64,000 nt of DNA from Bariatricus massiliensis (GCF_900086725.1 NZ_LT574837.1:458937-522936); one strand, 5' to 3'; shown: positions 25,837 to 35,369, numbered from the stretch's first letter. Notes: generated from the letters alone by a model not told the origin. Translations and numbers: made by a program.

Positions 25837-25870
25837 GGGGACAGGTCCCAACGCGTTGGGACCTGTCCCC
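25837..25870. repeat. 34-bp perfect palindrome, copy C
   Basis: It is identical to copies A and B. The preceding 29 bases (AAATTGTCAGAATATT...) match copy B closely. It lies between the kinase (plus) and atpC (minus) genes, six bases beyond the atpC stop, and may end both transcripts. Confidence 0.92.
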
Positions 25871-25876
25871 TTTGAA

Positions 25877-26275
25877 CTAATCTACTGTATTGATTCGAGC
25901 GATAGCTCTTTTGAGCGCCGCCTCGGCACGTACCATATCCACTCCTTCTTTCTTTGCAAGAAGTCTGTCCTCGGCACGTTTCTTTGCAGCATGTGCTCTG
26001 GCGACGTCGATATCGCCGGGCCATTCTGCGTTTTCTGCCAGCACGGTCACTTTATCTTTTAAAATCTCTACAAATCCGCCTAAAATAGCGGCTTTTTTCT
26101 CCTCGCCGTCACTGTGAATCTTCATCACACAGGGCTCCAGAATCGTAGTCAGCGGAATATGCTTTGCATACACCCCCAGCTCTCCTTCTGTACTGACAAA
26201 TTCAAGGAATTCGCAGTCTCCCTCGTAGAAGGAACGCTCCGGAGAAATAATATTAAGTTTAAACTTTTCTGCCAT
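25877..26275 (-). CDS. atpC: F-type ATP synthase epsilon subunit
   Basis: The 132-residue protein has the N-terminal beta-sandwich (FKLNIISPERSFYEGDCEFLEF) and a C-terminal helical hairpin rich in Lys, Arg and Ala (RAHAAKKRAEDRLLAKKEG). It is the last gene of the atp operon, 12 bp after atpD. Epsilon links the rotor to the catalytic head and inhibits hydrolysis. Confidence 0.95.
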   Translation of the reverse strand: MAEKFKLNIISPERSFYEGDCEFLEFVSTEGELGVYAKHIPLTTILEPCVMKIHSDGEEKKAAILGGFVEILKDKVTVLAENAEWPGDIDVARAHAAKKRAEDRLLAKKEGVDMVRAEAALKRAIARINTVD

Positions 26276-26287
26276 AGGCCGCCCCTC

Positions 26288-27679
26288 CTATTTCACACGG
26301 GCAAGCACGTCGTCGATATTACCTGCATTCAGGAAATGTCCTTCCGGAACTTCATCATGCTTTCCTTCGATAATCTCCTTGAAGCCCTGAATCGTCTCGC
26401 TAATCGGAACATAACGTCCCTCCAGACCGGTAAACTGAGTCGCTACGTGGAACGGCTGAGAGAGGAATCTCTGTACCTTTCTCGCACGGGAAACGACAAG
26501 CTTGTCGTCCTCGGAAAGCTCATCCATACCAAGAATCGCAATAATATCCTGCAGTTCTTTATATTTCTGAAGAATCTCCTGCACCCCGCGGGCCACGTTA
26601 TAATGCTCTTCGCCCACAATGTGCGGGTCCAGAATACGGGATGTAGACTCCAGCGGGTCTACAGCCGGGTAAATACCGAGCTCTGTAATCGCACGGGAAA
26701 GTACGGTAGTCGCATCCAGATGGGCGAATGTGGTCGCCGGAGCCGGGTCAGTCAAGTCATCGGCCGGCACGTATACAGCCTGTACGGATGTGATAGAACC
26801 GTTCTTTGTAGAAGTAATACGCTCCTGAAGAGCACCCATCTCCGTCTGCAGCGTAGGCTGGTAACCTACCGCGGAAGGCATACGTCCAAGAAGTGCGGAC
26901 ACCTCAGAACCTGCCTGTGTAAAACGGAAAATGTTATCGATGAAAAGCAGCACGTCCTTACCGCCCTTGTCACGGAAATATTCCGCAAGCGTAAGGCCTG
27001 TAAGACCAACTCTCATACGGGCCCCAGGCGGCTCGTTCATCTGTCCGAACACCATGGCCGTCTTTTTGATAACCCCTGAATCAGTCATCTCATAATAAAG
27101 GTCATTTCCCTCACGGGTACGCTCCCCAACACCGGTGAATACAGAATATCCGCCGTGCTCGGTAGCGATATTGGTGATAAGCTCCTGAATAAGTACGGTC
27201 TTACCTACACCGGCGCCTCCGAAAAGACCAATCTTACCACCTTTCTGGTACGGGCAGAGAAGGTCAACGACTTTGATACCCGTCTCCAGCATTTCTGTTT
27301 CTGTTGCCTGCTCGTCAAAACTCGGCGCTTTTCTATGAATCGGCGCATACTCAACATCAGTGGGCGCGTCCTTTTCATCAATCGGCTCTCCGAGTACATT
27401 GAAAATACGGCCAAGCGTAGCCTCGCCTACCGGAACCCTGATCGGTGAACCGGTCGCAACGGCATCCATGCCGCGAACCAGACCATCCGTCGGCCCCATG
27501 GCGATACATCTGACTGTATCATCACCCAGATGCTGCGCAACCTCCACCACAAGTCTCTCTCCGTTCTTGCGGGTAATCTCAACAGCGTCGTTGATTTCCG
27601 GCAAATGTCCTTCCGAGAACTTGAGGTCAAGCACGGCACCGATAATCTGGGTGATTTTCCCTATATTCTTATCTGCCAT
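26288..27679 (-). CDS. atpD: F-type ATP synthase beta subunit
   Basis: The 463-residue catalytic subunit has the P-loop GGAGVGKT, the catalytic region GERTREGNDLY and the DELSEDDKL motif. The start at 27679 has AAGGAGG six bases before it. A 20-codon longer frame overlaps atpG and has no ribosome site. It forms the catalytic sites with atpA. Confidence 0.97.
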   Translation of the reverse strand: MADKNIGKITQIIGAVLDLKFSEGHLPEINDAVEITRKNGERLVVEVAQHLGDDTVRCIAMGPTDGLVRGMDAVATGSPIRVPVGEATLGRIFNVLGEPIDEKDAPTDVEYAPIHRKAPSFDEQATETEMLETGIKVVDLLCPYQKGGKIGLFGGAGVGKTVLIQELITNIATEHGGYSVFTGVGERTREGNDLYYEMTDSGVIKKTAMVFGQMNEPPGARMRVGLTGLTLAEYFRDKGGKDVLLFIDNIFRFTQAGSEVSALLGRMPSAVGYQPTLQTEMGALQERITSTKNGSITSVQAVYVPADDLTDPAPATTFAHLDATTVLSRAITELGIYPAVDPLESTSRILDPHIVGEEHYNVARGVQEILQKYKELQDIIAILGMDELSEDDKLVVSRARKVQRFLSQPFHVATQFTGLEGRYVPISETIQGFKEIIEGKHDEVPEGHFLNAGNIDDVLARVK

Positions 27680-27713
27680 TTTTTCCTCCTTGTTTTCAGG
27701 AAAATGAGGAACA

Positions 27714-28589
27714 CTATCCCAGCGCTTCCGCACCGGCAATAATCTCCGTCAGCTCCTGAGTAATAGCACTCTGACGTGCTCTGTTATATTTCAATTCCAA
27801 ATCATCTATCATTTCTTCCGCGTTGCTTGTCGCAGAATCCATCGCCTGCATACGGGCGCCGTTCTCACTTGCAACCGCCTCCACGAAAGCGCCGTACAGT
27901 ATACTGCTCATATACTTCGGAACAAGAAGCGTAATCGCCTCTTCTTCATCCGGTTCAAAATTCATAGGAGTAATCCTATCCAGAGCGTCCGCCCCTTCCT
28001 CCTGAACCGCCTCTTCTTCCGACGCTTCCACAGGAAGCATCTTCATCAAAGTAGGTATATGGCTGACTGTATTTTTAAAGAAAGTATAGGCAAGGTAAAT
28101 CTCACCGATTTCACCCTTTTCGAAATCTTCCAAGAGTCTGGCCGCAATGACCCTAGCGTCATCGTATACAGGCTCCTCGATAACCTCAGAATAATCGGCA
28201 ACCACCTCATATCCCCTGTGTCTCAGAAGATCCATTCCCTTTTCACCGACCGCATAAATGCGGACGTCTTCTTTCTTCAAATCACTGCCAGTAATCAGCT
28301 TTACAATATTTGAATTGTATCCTCCCGCCAGTCCCCTGTTGGAAGTAACCACGACGACAGCCTTTTTCTTGGAGTCATTAGACTTCAGATACGGGTGCTC
28401 GATGTTCCCCGCTTTGGAGAGCATAGACGTCATCGTCTTGTACATACAATCAAAATAAGGCTTTGAATCCTCGGCCCGGCCTCTTGCTTTCTGCAGTTTA
28501 ACGGTAGAAACAAGCTTCATGGCTTTTGTAATCTGCTGCGTACTCTGAACACTAATACGGCGGCGCTTGATATCTCTCATAGATGCCAT
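27714..28589 (-). CDS. atpG: F-type ATP synthase gamma subunit
   Basis: The 291-residue central stalk protein has conserved terminal helices (MRDIKRRRISVQSTQQITKAMKLV cut at both ends of the match; ARQSAITQELTEIIAGAEAL). The start follows GAGGTG. An acidic segment near residues 190-215 (EASEEEAVQEEGAD) is longer than in many homologues. Confidence 0.96.
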   Translation of the reverse strand: MASMRDIKRRRISVQSTQQITKAMKLVSTVKLQKARGRAEDSKPYFDCMYKTMTSMLSKAGNIEHPYLKSNDSKKKAVVVVTSNRGLAGGYNSNIVKLITGSDLKKEDVRIYAVGEKGMDLLRHRGYEVVADYSEVIEEPVYDDARVIAARLLEDFEKGEIGEIYLAYTFFKNTVSHIPTLMKMLPVEASEEEAVQEEGADALDRITPMNFEPDEEEAITLLVPKYMSSILYGAFVEAVASENGARMQAMDSATSNAEEMIDDLELKYNRARQSAITQELTEIIAGAEALG

Positions 28590-28605
28590 GATCTGTCACC
28601 TCTTC

Positions 28606-30108
28606 CTAGAATTCTTCTTTGTATTCGCTGATTGCCTTTATTAACGCAGCTTCGTTTTCCTCTGTCAACACTTTCTCCGTCTTGATAGATTCCGGAATCT
28701 CCGGATATTTCGTCTTGATAAATTCAAACAATCCCTTTTCAAAACGCAGAATATCTGCCACCGGAATATCAAGAATCATCTTCTTGACAGCTGCATAGAT
28801 AATAATTATCTGGAACTCAACCGGCATCGGCTGATACTGCGGCTGCTTCAGAATCTCCTTGACACGCTCGCCCTGTGCAAGACGCTCTGTTGTCTCTGCG
28901 TCAAGCTCTGAACCGAACTGCGCGAAAGCAGCAAGCTCACGGTACTGTGCAAGGTCGATACGGATTGTACCCGCAATCTTCTTCATCGCCTTAATCTGTG
29001 CGGAACCACCAACACGGGATACAGAAAGACCCGCATTGATAGCCGGACGGAAACCGGCGTTGAACATCTCTGTCTCCAGATAAATCTGGCCGTCCGTAAT
29101 AGAAATTACGTTGGTCGGAATATATGCGGAAACGTCGCCCGCCTGTGTCTCGATAATTGGCAGTGCGGTCAACGAACCGCCGCCCAGCTTGTCGGACAGA
29201 CGTGCTGCTCTCTCCAGTAGTCTGGAATGAAGATAGAATACGTCACCAGGATAAGCTTCACGCCCTGGCGGACGTCTCAGGAGCAGGGAAAGTGTACGGT
29301 ATGCCGTGGCATGCTTGGACAAATCGTCATAGATTATAAGGACGTCGTCCCCGTTCTCCATCCATTCCTCTCCCATCGCACATCCCGCATAAGGAGCGAT
29401 GTACTGTAACGGCGCCAGCTCACTTGCGGAGGAAGCGACAACAGTCGTGTAATCCATAGCGCCGTACTCTTCAAATGTCTTAACAATGGTCGCCACGGTA
29501 GATGCCTTCTGTCCGATGGCAACATAGATACATTTCACACCCTGTCCCTTTTGGTTGATAATCGTATCCACCGCAATAGCCGTCTTACCGGTCTGTCTGT
29601 CACCGATGATAAGCTCACGCTGTCCACGGCCGATCGGAATCATGGAGTCAATCGCCTTGATACCGGTCTGGAGGGGTGTATCTACTGATTTACGGGAGAT
29701 AACTCCCGGTGCAACTCTTTCTATCTGACGGTATCTGTCCGTCTGAATCGGGCCCTTGCCGTCAATCGGCTGTCCCAGCGCATTTACAACACGTCCCAGC
29801 ATGCAGTCTCCGACCGGTACCTCTACCACTCGTCCGGTCGTCTTTACTGTATCTCCTTCATTGATATTCTTATGATCTCCCAGAAGTACAGCACCAACGT
29901 TGTCTTCCTCTAAGTTCATGACCATTCCATATACTTCTGAAGGGAATTCCAGCAATTCACCCTGCATTGCATTTTCAAGGCCGTGGATACGCGCGATTCC
30001 GTCTGCTACCTGAATAACTGTTCCTACATCAGACACATTTAGCTCAGACGCATATCTTTGAATCTGCTCTTTAATAACAGAACTTATCTCTTCTGGTCTT
30101 AAATTCAT
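28606..30108 (-). CDS. atpA: F-type ATP synthase alpha subunit
   Basis: At 500 residues it is full length, with the P-loop GDRQTGKT and the alpha-specific motif PGREAYPGDVFYLHSRLLER. It alternates with beta in the F1 head. The gene is in the usual order between atpH and atpG. Confidence 0.97.
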   Translation of the reverse strand: MNLRPEEISSVIKEQIQRYASELNVSDVGTVIQVADGIARIHGLENAMQGELLEFPSEVYGMVMNLEEDNVGAVLLGDHKNINEGDTVKTTGRVVEVPVGDCMLGRVVNALGQPIDGKGPIQTDRYRQIERVAPGVISRKSVDTPLQTGIKAIDSMIPIGRGQRELIIGDRQTGKTAIAVDTIINQKGQGVKCIYVAIGQKASTVATIVKTFEEYGAMDYTTVVASSASELAPLQYIAPYAGCAMGEEWMENGDDVLIIYDDLSKHATAYRTLSLLLRRPPGREAYPGDVFYLHSRLLERAARLSDKLGGGSLTALPIIETQAGDVSAYIPTNVISITDGQIYLETEMFNAGFRPAINAGLSVSRVGGSAQIKAMKKIAGTIRIDLAQYRELAAFAQFGSELDAETTERLAQGERVKEILKQPQYQPMPVEFQIIIIYAAVKKMILDIPVADILRFEKGLFEFIKTKYPEIPESIKTEKVLTEENEAALIKAISEYKEEF

Positions 30109-30139
30109 GGAGCGAATCCACCTTCTTTCTTCAATATTT

Positions 30140-30685
30140 TTAGACCTGAATACTTCTCAGGCTCTTGGATAATTCGTACAGCTTTGTTCTGATGCTGGAA
30201 TCCACTACCCTGTCTCCGATGCGGATAACCATACCGCCGATGAGCGCCGCGTCTACCGCATAATTCATCTCAAAGCTCTCGTAGTGCGTCGTTTCCAGAA
30301 GCCTTCTCCGAATCTCTTCTCTTTGACTTTCATTCAGCTCGATTGCCGTAGTGACAAATGCGATGCCGATTTTCTTTTCTTCCTTTACAAGTCCGATAAA
30401 ATACTCGAACACGGAAATTATTTCCCCGTAACGCCCTTTTGATATCATCAGCTGCATAAGGGCAATGATTTCATCCGAAATCCTTCCCTTAAATGTAGTC
30501 TCTATGATGGTCTCCTTCTCCTCACGCATGACCTTAGGATTTACCATAAGATTCTGAAATTCCTGATTCGTCTCCAGAATCTCCTTGAGCGCTTTCACTT
30601 CCTCGAAAAGCTCATCCATACGTCCGGCTTCACAGGCAGCTTCAAACAAGGCGTCACCGTAAGTTTTTGAAACTAACTTAGCCAT
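30140..30685 (-). CDS. atpH: F-type ATP synthase delta subunit
   Basis: The 181-residue peripheral stalk subunit joins F1 to the b dimer (YGDALFEAACEAGRMDEL at the N-terminus; GGMVIRIGDRVVDSSIRTKL near the C-terminus). The start codon overlaps the end of atpF by 13 bp, which suggests coupled translation. Confidence 0.94.
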   Translation of the reverse strand: MAKLVSKTYGDALFEAACEAGRMDELFEEVKALKEILETNQEFQNLMVNPKVMREEKETIIETTFKGRISDEIIALMQLMISKGRYGEIISVFEYFIGLVKEEKKIGIAFVTTAIELNESQREEIRRRLLETTHYESFEMNYAVDAALIGGMVIRIGDRVVDSSIRTKLYELSKSLRSIQV

Positions 30686-31188
30686 GTCTGCTCACCCATT
30701 TCTTTTAATGTCTCATCAATCAGACTTTCCTGAATGTTGGTATCAATAGAGGCTGCTACAACTTTGCCCGCCATCATGGAAGCTATGGCAATCATTTCCT
30801 GCTTCATATCGTCGAGGGCGCGCTTTTTCTCCAGCTCGATCTCCGCGCTTGCGCGCTCGGCAATACGCGCCGCTTCTTCCTTTGCCTCCGCAATGATCTG
30901 CGCTTCGCTTTTCTTCGCTTTCTTGCGGGCTTCACTTAAGATAGCTTCTGCTTCTTTATCTATTTCTTTTAATTTCTGCTCGTATTCTTCTTTGTATACG
31001 GTGGCCTCTTCTTTTTCCTTCTTCGCCGTCTCCTGATCGTCAGCGACACGCTGTCTTCTCTTTTCAAGCACTTTTCTTACCGGCTCGAACAACAGATAGG
31101 ACAACAATGTGAACATGACGAACATGCTGACTGCCATTACAACAGCATCGAAAAGAAGCTGCGCATCCAAATTAAATAAACGCTCCAA
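30673..31188 (-). CDS. atpF: F-type ATP synthase b subunit
   Basis: The 171-residue protein has one N-terminal membrane helix (about residues 9-30) and a long charged coiled coil of Lys, Glu and Ala heptads. The start is TTG, seven bases behind AGGAGG. It forms the peripheral stalk with delta. Confidence 0.94.
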   Translation of the reverse strand: MERLFNLDAQLLFDAVVMAVSMFVMFTLLSYLLFEPVRKVLEKRRQRVADDQETAKKEKEEATVYKEEYEQKLKEIDKEAEAILSEARKKAKKSEAQIIAEAKEEAARIAERASAEIELEKKRALDDMKQEMIAIASMMAGKVVAASIDTNIQESLIDETLKEMGEQTWLS

Positions 31189-31233
31189 GGCTTAGCCTCC
31201 TTTCTCTTATTTTATTAAGGCAAGTCCTGACTT

Positions 31234-31500
31234 CTACAGCTTTCCGAGAAGCGGGTTTGCGAATAAGAGAATCAGAGCGATAACCAAACTGTAGAGACCT
31301 GTTGTCTCGGCTACGGCCTGACCTAAAAGCATGGTAGATGTAACATCAGATTTAGCTCCCGGGTTTCTTCCTACTGCAGATGCGCCGTGGCCTGCCGCGA
31401 TACCCTGACCAATACCAGGACCAATACCTGCGATCATCGCAAGTCCTGCTCCGATTGCTGAACACGCTAAAATCAATGCTTCATTTGTGATATTTCCCAT
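31234..31500 (-). CDS. atpE: F-type ATP synthase c subunit, Na+-type signature
   Basis: The 88-residue two-helix proteolipid starts at ATG 31500, nine bases after AGGAGG. An upstream TTG is too close to the ribosome site. With this start, Gln32, Val63, Glu65, Thr66, Thr67 and Tyr70 fall at the positions of the Na+ ligands known from the Ilyobacter tartaricus c-ring (Gln32, Val63, Glu65, Ser66, Thr67, Tyr70). The enzyme is therefore probably Na+-coupled. The position in the operon is normal. Confidence 0.95.
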   Translation of the reverse strand: MGNITNEALILACSAIGAGLAMIAGIGPGIGQGIAAGHGASAVGRNPGAKSDVTSTMLLGQAVAETTGLYSLVIALILLFANPLLGKL

Positions 31501-31542
31501 AATCAAAATCCTCCTGTTTTACACTTTTTATTAAATTAAATT

Positions 31543-32274
31543 TTATGCCTTCTTCAAAGGCTTTTCTGGTATTTTATTATTGATAAATACCATCGTTAAC
31601 ATACAGAACACATACGCCTGAATACAACCTGAGAACAGGTCGAAGTATATGTGCAGTACGCCCGGCCAGGCTATTGCTACTTTGTACAAAAGACCATAGA
31701 GCAATCCCATAATAACCGTACCGGACAAAACATTACCAAACAAACGCAGTGACAGTGAGAACGGCACCGCAATCTCTCCAATCAGGTTAATCGGAAACAA
31801 GAATGGCAACGGTTTGAACAGTTCTGTAAATGCTCCCAACTTATTGTAGCGTATGTTGTTGAACTGGATCAGCGTAAATGTGATAAGTCCAAGCGGCAGT
31901 GTCACGCCATAGTCGGCAGTCGGCGGCCTAAGCCCCAAAAGGCCCGACAGGTTCGCTACAATGAGGAACAAGAACAAGGACCCGATGTAATTCTGAAAAC
32001 GTGTCGCGTTGCCCTGCATGCTTCCATATACCATATTGTCAAGCATCTCGACCATATACTCCGCAGCGTTTTGCAGTCCTCCGGGTTTCCCCTCTGTGTC
32101 TCTAAGCTTAGAACGGACAACCAGCGCAAATATCAGCAGTAGTGCACACACTATCAAAATACTGACATGGGTGGTGGTTAGCCATAGTTCTTGTCCAAAC
32201 AGATGGAACTTAACGAGACCGTGGATTTGAAAATCCGGTTCTTTCGCCGCCAGTATCCCTAAGCTGTTTCCCAC
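31543..32274 (-). CDS. atpB: F-type ATP synthase a subunit
   Basis: The 243-residue membrane protein has five or six helices and the essential arginine in SLSLRLFGNVLSG. It forms the ion path against the c-ring. It follows the atpI-like gene and precedes atpE. Confidence 0.95.
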   Translation of the reverse strand: MGNSLGILAAKEPDFQIHGLVKFHLFGQELWLTTTHVSILIVCALLLIFALVVRSKLRDTEGKPGGLQNAAEYMVEMLDNMVYGSMQGNATRFQNYIGSLFLFLIVANLSGLLGLRPPTADYGVTLPLGLITFTLIQFNNIRYNKLGAFTELFKPLPFLFPINLIGEIAVPFSLSLRLFGNVLSGTVIMGLLYGLLYKVAIAWPGVLHIYFDLFSGCIQAYVFCMLTMVFINNKIPEKPLKKA

Positions 32275-32291
32275 ACTCTTTACCTCCTTTT

Positions 32292-32684
32292 CTAAGATTT
32301 TTTAAACTTCAGAAAAAGTTTATGCATAGCCGGCTGTAAATAAGCCGAAATCTTTAGCCCCATCACACCGAAGAATAACGTCAGCACATTGGCGATATGC
32401 AGTCCGGCCGCCGCCACAAACACCACTACTACCGTGATGTATCTGACTGCGTAGCTTTTTTGCATGTACTTCTGCGCTCCCGCTTCTCCGCGGTCCAAAG
32501 CCTCATCTAAAGAATTTTTCATATGGACCGCCATCCCGACTCCGGCAGCCACTCCGAGCCACAGCCCGGCTGCCATCCTTATGCGGTCCCCCGGTATTAA
32601 CAGGCAGACAACCTGCAGAATGATTCCATAAAGAACCATAACTGCTATCATTTCCCTTAAAACCGTATTATCTGTCTTTCCCAT
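32292..32684 (-). CDS. atpI: ATP synthase subunit I-like membrane protein
   Basis: The 130-residue protein has four hydrophobic segments (VLYGIILQVVCLLIP, GLWLGVAAGVGMAVHM, YITVVVVFVAAAGLHIA and a last one near residue 105). Its position just before atpB is that of the AtpI/ATP-synt_I family, which helps c-ring assembly or Mg2+ supply. Sequence conservation in this family is low, so position carries much of the call. Confidence 0.8.
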   Translation of the reverse strand: MGKTDNTVLREMIAVMVLYGIILQVVCLLIPGDRIRMAAGLWLGVAAGVGMAVHMKNSLDEALDRGEAGAQKYMQKSYAVRYITVVVVFVAAAGLHIANVLTLFFGVMGLKISAYLQPAMHKLFLKFKKS

Positions 32685-32715
32685 TGTTTCTATCCTTCCT
32701 TACAATCAAAAGCTC

Positions 32716-32949
32716 CTACTTTTCTTTTTTCTTGTCTTCAGGGTCCTCATTGGCATGCCGTACCAAATAATAAGCATTGCGCATCCCCGCCAGCACGCCG
32801 ATGATCACTAATGGGACAAACACCGGAAATGAAACCTTTTTTTCCAGCCATGAACCAAAAAAAGTGCATAATAAAACAGGAACCAGTATACTGATGCCCA
32901 GCTGCGAAATCAATGCAAAAGTGCGAAATACACTTCCCTTATACTTCAT
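32716..32949 (-). CDS. atpZ: AtpZ/AtpI small membrane protein
   Basis: The 77-residue protein has two membrane helices (about 10-30 and 40-60) and the GSWLEKK...P...G..AGMRNAYYLV pattern of the AtpZ family found as the first gene of many Firmicute atp operons. It begins 30 bp upstream of atpI and directly after the operon promoter. Confidence 0.82.
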   Translation of the reverse strand: MKYKGSVFRTFALISQLGISILVPVLLCTFFGSWLEKKVSFPVFVPLVIIGVLAGMRNAYYLVRHANEDPEDKKKEK

Positions 32950-32987
32950 ATGCTAATTCCTCGTTTCTTGAACTTTTTCTAAAATAT

Positions 32988-33016
32988 ATTATATAGGTTT
33001 TTAGTCATCGTGTCCA
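32988..33016 (-). promoter_or_regulatory. Promoter of the atp operon
   Basis: Read on the minus strand, TGGACA and TATAAT are 17 bp apart. Transcription would begin near 32981 and give a 30-base leader. The rest of the 159-bp gap to the sensor kinase gene is AT-rich with a weak inverted repeat, AAACAAGG/CCTTGTTT (33095-33119), overlapping the kinase stop. Confidence 0.75.
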
Positions 33017-33108
33017 CAGTATTTATATATGATTGTATCTATTTTTATACAATTTTCTATAAATGTATGTATAGATTCCCTTCAAAAGTGTATAAACAAG
33101 GGATATAT

Positions 33109-34449
33109 TTACCTTGTTTCACCCACTTTTTGCAGATAGGCATACAGTCTAAATATATTTGCCTCATTCTCGATTTTCAGGCAGCCGTTGTATTTCTCCA
33201 CAATATCCTTCACAGAGCAAAGCCCAATCCCCCCGCCATCTTTGCGGGATTTGATACCTTTCCCACCGCTGTGGACAATTCCATCGAAGCTGTTCTCACA
33301 CAAAAGTATTATCCTATTTTTTTCATTCAAGACCCGTAGATTAATAAAGGGCTCCCTGTCCGTAACCCGCTCGCACGCTTCCATCGCATTCTCCAGCAGA
33401 TTTCCGAACAAAACCGTAAGTTCTGACACGGAAACATAACAATCGCCAAACACAGCCGTCCCTAAGGACATCTTGATTTTCTTGTCCTTTGCCTGCCTCT
33501 GGTAATATTGGAACAACATATTGAGGGAAGGTATGTCGCATACTGCCGCCTGCTCCTCAATCAAATACTTCTCCTTATAATCCGAAAGATACTTGTCCAG
33601 CCCTTCCAAGTCCTTGTGCTCCACCAATCCCATAATCGTAATAATATGCTGCCTCCAGTCATGTCTTCCCTTCGCGTCGGCGGCCGCCTTCTCTTGAAGA
33701 CTGTTATACTGCGCCTCCCACAACTCTAGACGTCCCTCTGCTTCCAGAAGCTTCTCCCGCTCCTCTGCCGCGTCAAAATTGTCATTAATTGATTTAATCG
33801 CGGCATAATAAGTGATAAGCGCAAACACATTCAGAAGCAGCAGCGGCACAAACATGTCCTTTCTGATTCCTGCATCGTTTTTTAATACAGTATTGTAAAT
33901 AACCTCAATTATGACATAGAACAGAAGGGGAAGCCAGTAAAGATATTTTGTCTGTGCCAAGACAATGTCCTTATCCACGATTCTTTTGTAGTATTTACCC
34001 AGAGTAAAGTACACCAGCCAAAAATTCACGCTTCCATAAACAGCCGTCCAAAATAGGAAATCCCCATTTTCATATGCAAAAAGCACTGGAAGAACATGAA
34101 AGTCCAGCGTAGCCTGCGCCAAAAGAAGGGCGCTGATTTGTACATTCAACAATAGAAAGAGCACAAACAAAAGAAAAATGATTTTTTTATCTGTAACGGA
34201 TTTGTAGAAAAGAAATGTCAGTGGAAACAGCAGCAGCATCCCTATGATTCTCATATTCTGCCATGGAGACAATTCTGTAAGAAAAAGACATACAGCACTG
34301 ATAAGAGCCGCCATATAAACAGCCGCTCTCACCCAAAAGCCCCTCCTGCCCACCTTTAAATGCTCTTCCAGCACCCGGTATGCAAAAATAGCGCTGTACC
34401 CGATAAAGATGATAAGTTGAAAAATATGCCATAAAATATTAATATTCAT
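33109..34449 (-). CDS. Sensor histidine kinase, GHKL type (AgrC/NatK-like)
   Basis: The 446-residue protein has six or seven N-terminal membrane helices (to about residue 220), a coiled coil, the phosphoacceptor region RHDWRQHI near residue 265, and a GHKL ATPase domain with the N-box GNLLENAMEACERV and the G-box KDGGGIGLCSVKDIV. Kinases of this type usually pair with a LytTR response regulator and sense peptides. None is adjacent. It lies eight bp behind an M15 peptidase gene. Confidence 0.87.
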   Translation of the reverse strand: MNINILWHIFQLIIFIGYSAIFAYRVLEEHLKVGRRGFWVRAAVYMAALISAVCLFLTELSPWQNMRIIGMLLLFPLTFLFYKSVTDKKIIFLLFVLFLLLNVQISALLLAQATLDFHVLPVLFAYENGDFLFWTAVYGSVNFWLVYFTLGKYYKRIVDKDIVLAQTKYLYWLPLLFYVIIEVIYNTVLKNDAGIRKDMFVPLLLLNVFALITYYAAIKSINDNFDAAEEREKLLEAEGRLELWEAQYNSLQEKAAADAKGRHDWRQHIITIMGLVEHKDLEGLDKYLSDYKEKYLIEEQAAVCDIPSLNMLFQYYQRQAKDKKIKMSLGTAVFGDCYVSVSELTVLFGNLLENAMEACERVTDREPFINLRVLNEKNRIILLCENSFDGIVHSGGKGIKSRKDGGGIGLCSVKDIVEKYNGCLKIENEANIFRLYAYLQKVGETR

Positions 34450-34457
34450 ATGTGGTT

Positions 34458-35288
34458 TTACTCTCTTTTTTCAAAATGCTGATAGTCCTTGGGGTTCGAC
34501 CAATCCCCTCCCCAGTTAAACCCATGCTCCTTAAATATCCGGCAGCAGACATCGTCTTCCGTGATGACATGCCGTACCCCCTGCCGCCACTCCACGAACT
34601 CCGCCGAATACGCCGGATAACCGCAAGGAATTCCGTCTGCATACGCTACGCAGGGATTCTGCAGTGGATTGATATCTACGGCGCAGCCATAAGCGTGCCT
34701 TGACAACTTCTCCTTCCCCGCAATCACGCGGTAGCAGAAAGCGGAGGAATTGTTAGCCTGTATGGAAGCTTCGTCCGAAGAGTTCCCGTCCCCCGTCCAG
34801 TAATCATCGATCAGACGCATCGACTGTATTTCATATTCCGCGAGAAACAATTCTTGAAATATGGTGCACAGTTCTTCCGCCAGTCCGGCACTTACAATCA
34901 GCTCGCCCACCTGTATTTCATGTTCAAAATTATAATGCAGCACTTTTAAGTAACGAAGGTTCGAAAGTTCTGTCTCCCCGCCCTCTTGGTAGGATTTCCC
35001 TCTGATTCGCTGAAATACTGCCTCTGTAATTTCACGGGAAATAAAACAGCGCTCCAGCCCTTCACGGTCAATCGCACTTTTCGCAATGACAGTGCCAGCC
35101 TTTTCATCTATTATATGCGGCGTCTGCGCCTTCACTTCCCCCAAAACCTCTCTGTTCGTATGTGCCTGCTTCACAGTCTCCCCTCCATCATTCATCCTGT
35201 CCCCTATGATTTCCAAGTTCCTTGCCGCCACATTTACCACAGCGGCCAGACAGCACACGAGCAGTATATTTACTGTCTTTTCTCTCAC
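34458..35288 (-). CDS. M15 family peptidase (VanY/CwlK-like), membrane-anchored
   Basis: The 276-residue protein has an N-terminal hydrophobic anchor (VNILLVCCLAAVVNVAARN). The C-terminal zinc peptidase domain has SRHAYGCAVDINP (His and Asp ligands), the ending DYQHFEKRE (third His) and the HVITEDD region. M15 enzymes cut cell-wall stem peptides (D-Ala-D-Ala or L-Ala-D-Glu). It is probably co-transcribed with the histidine kinase, which might sense wall fragments. Confidence 0.85.
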   Translation of the reverse strand: MREKTVNILLVCCLAAVVNVAARNLEIIGDRMNDGGETVKQAHTNREVLGEVKAQTPHIIDEKAGTVIAKSAIDREGLERCFISREITEAVFQRIRGKSYQEGGETELSNLRYLKVLHYNFEHEIQVGELIVSAGLAEELCTIFQELFLAEYEIQSMRLIDDYWTGDGNSSDEASIQANNSSAFCYRVIAGKEKLSRHAYGCAVDINPLQNPCVAYADGIPCGYPAYSAEFVEWRQGVRHVITEDDVCCRIFKEHGFNWGGDWSNPKDYQHFEKRE

Positions 35289-35369
35289 ACAGCCCCTCCG
35301 ACGCTCCTCTCCTTATATGTTATTCTACACTCCCCCCGCACATAACAAAAAAGGATTGACGAAACGGTT

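Noticed and set aside
26114..27079. 321-codon plus-strand frame opposite atpD
   Set aside because: atpD is certain on the other strand, and the frame has no family similarity.
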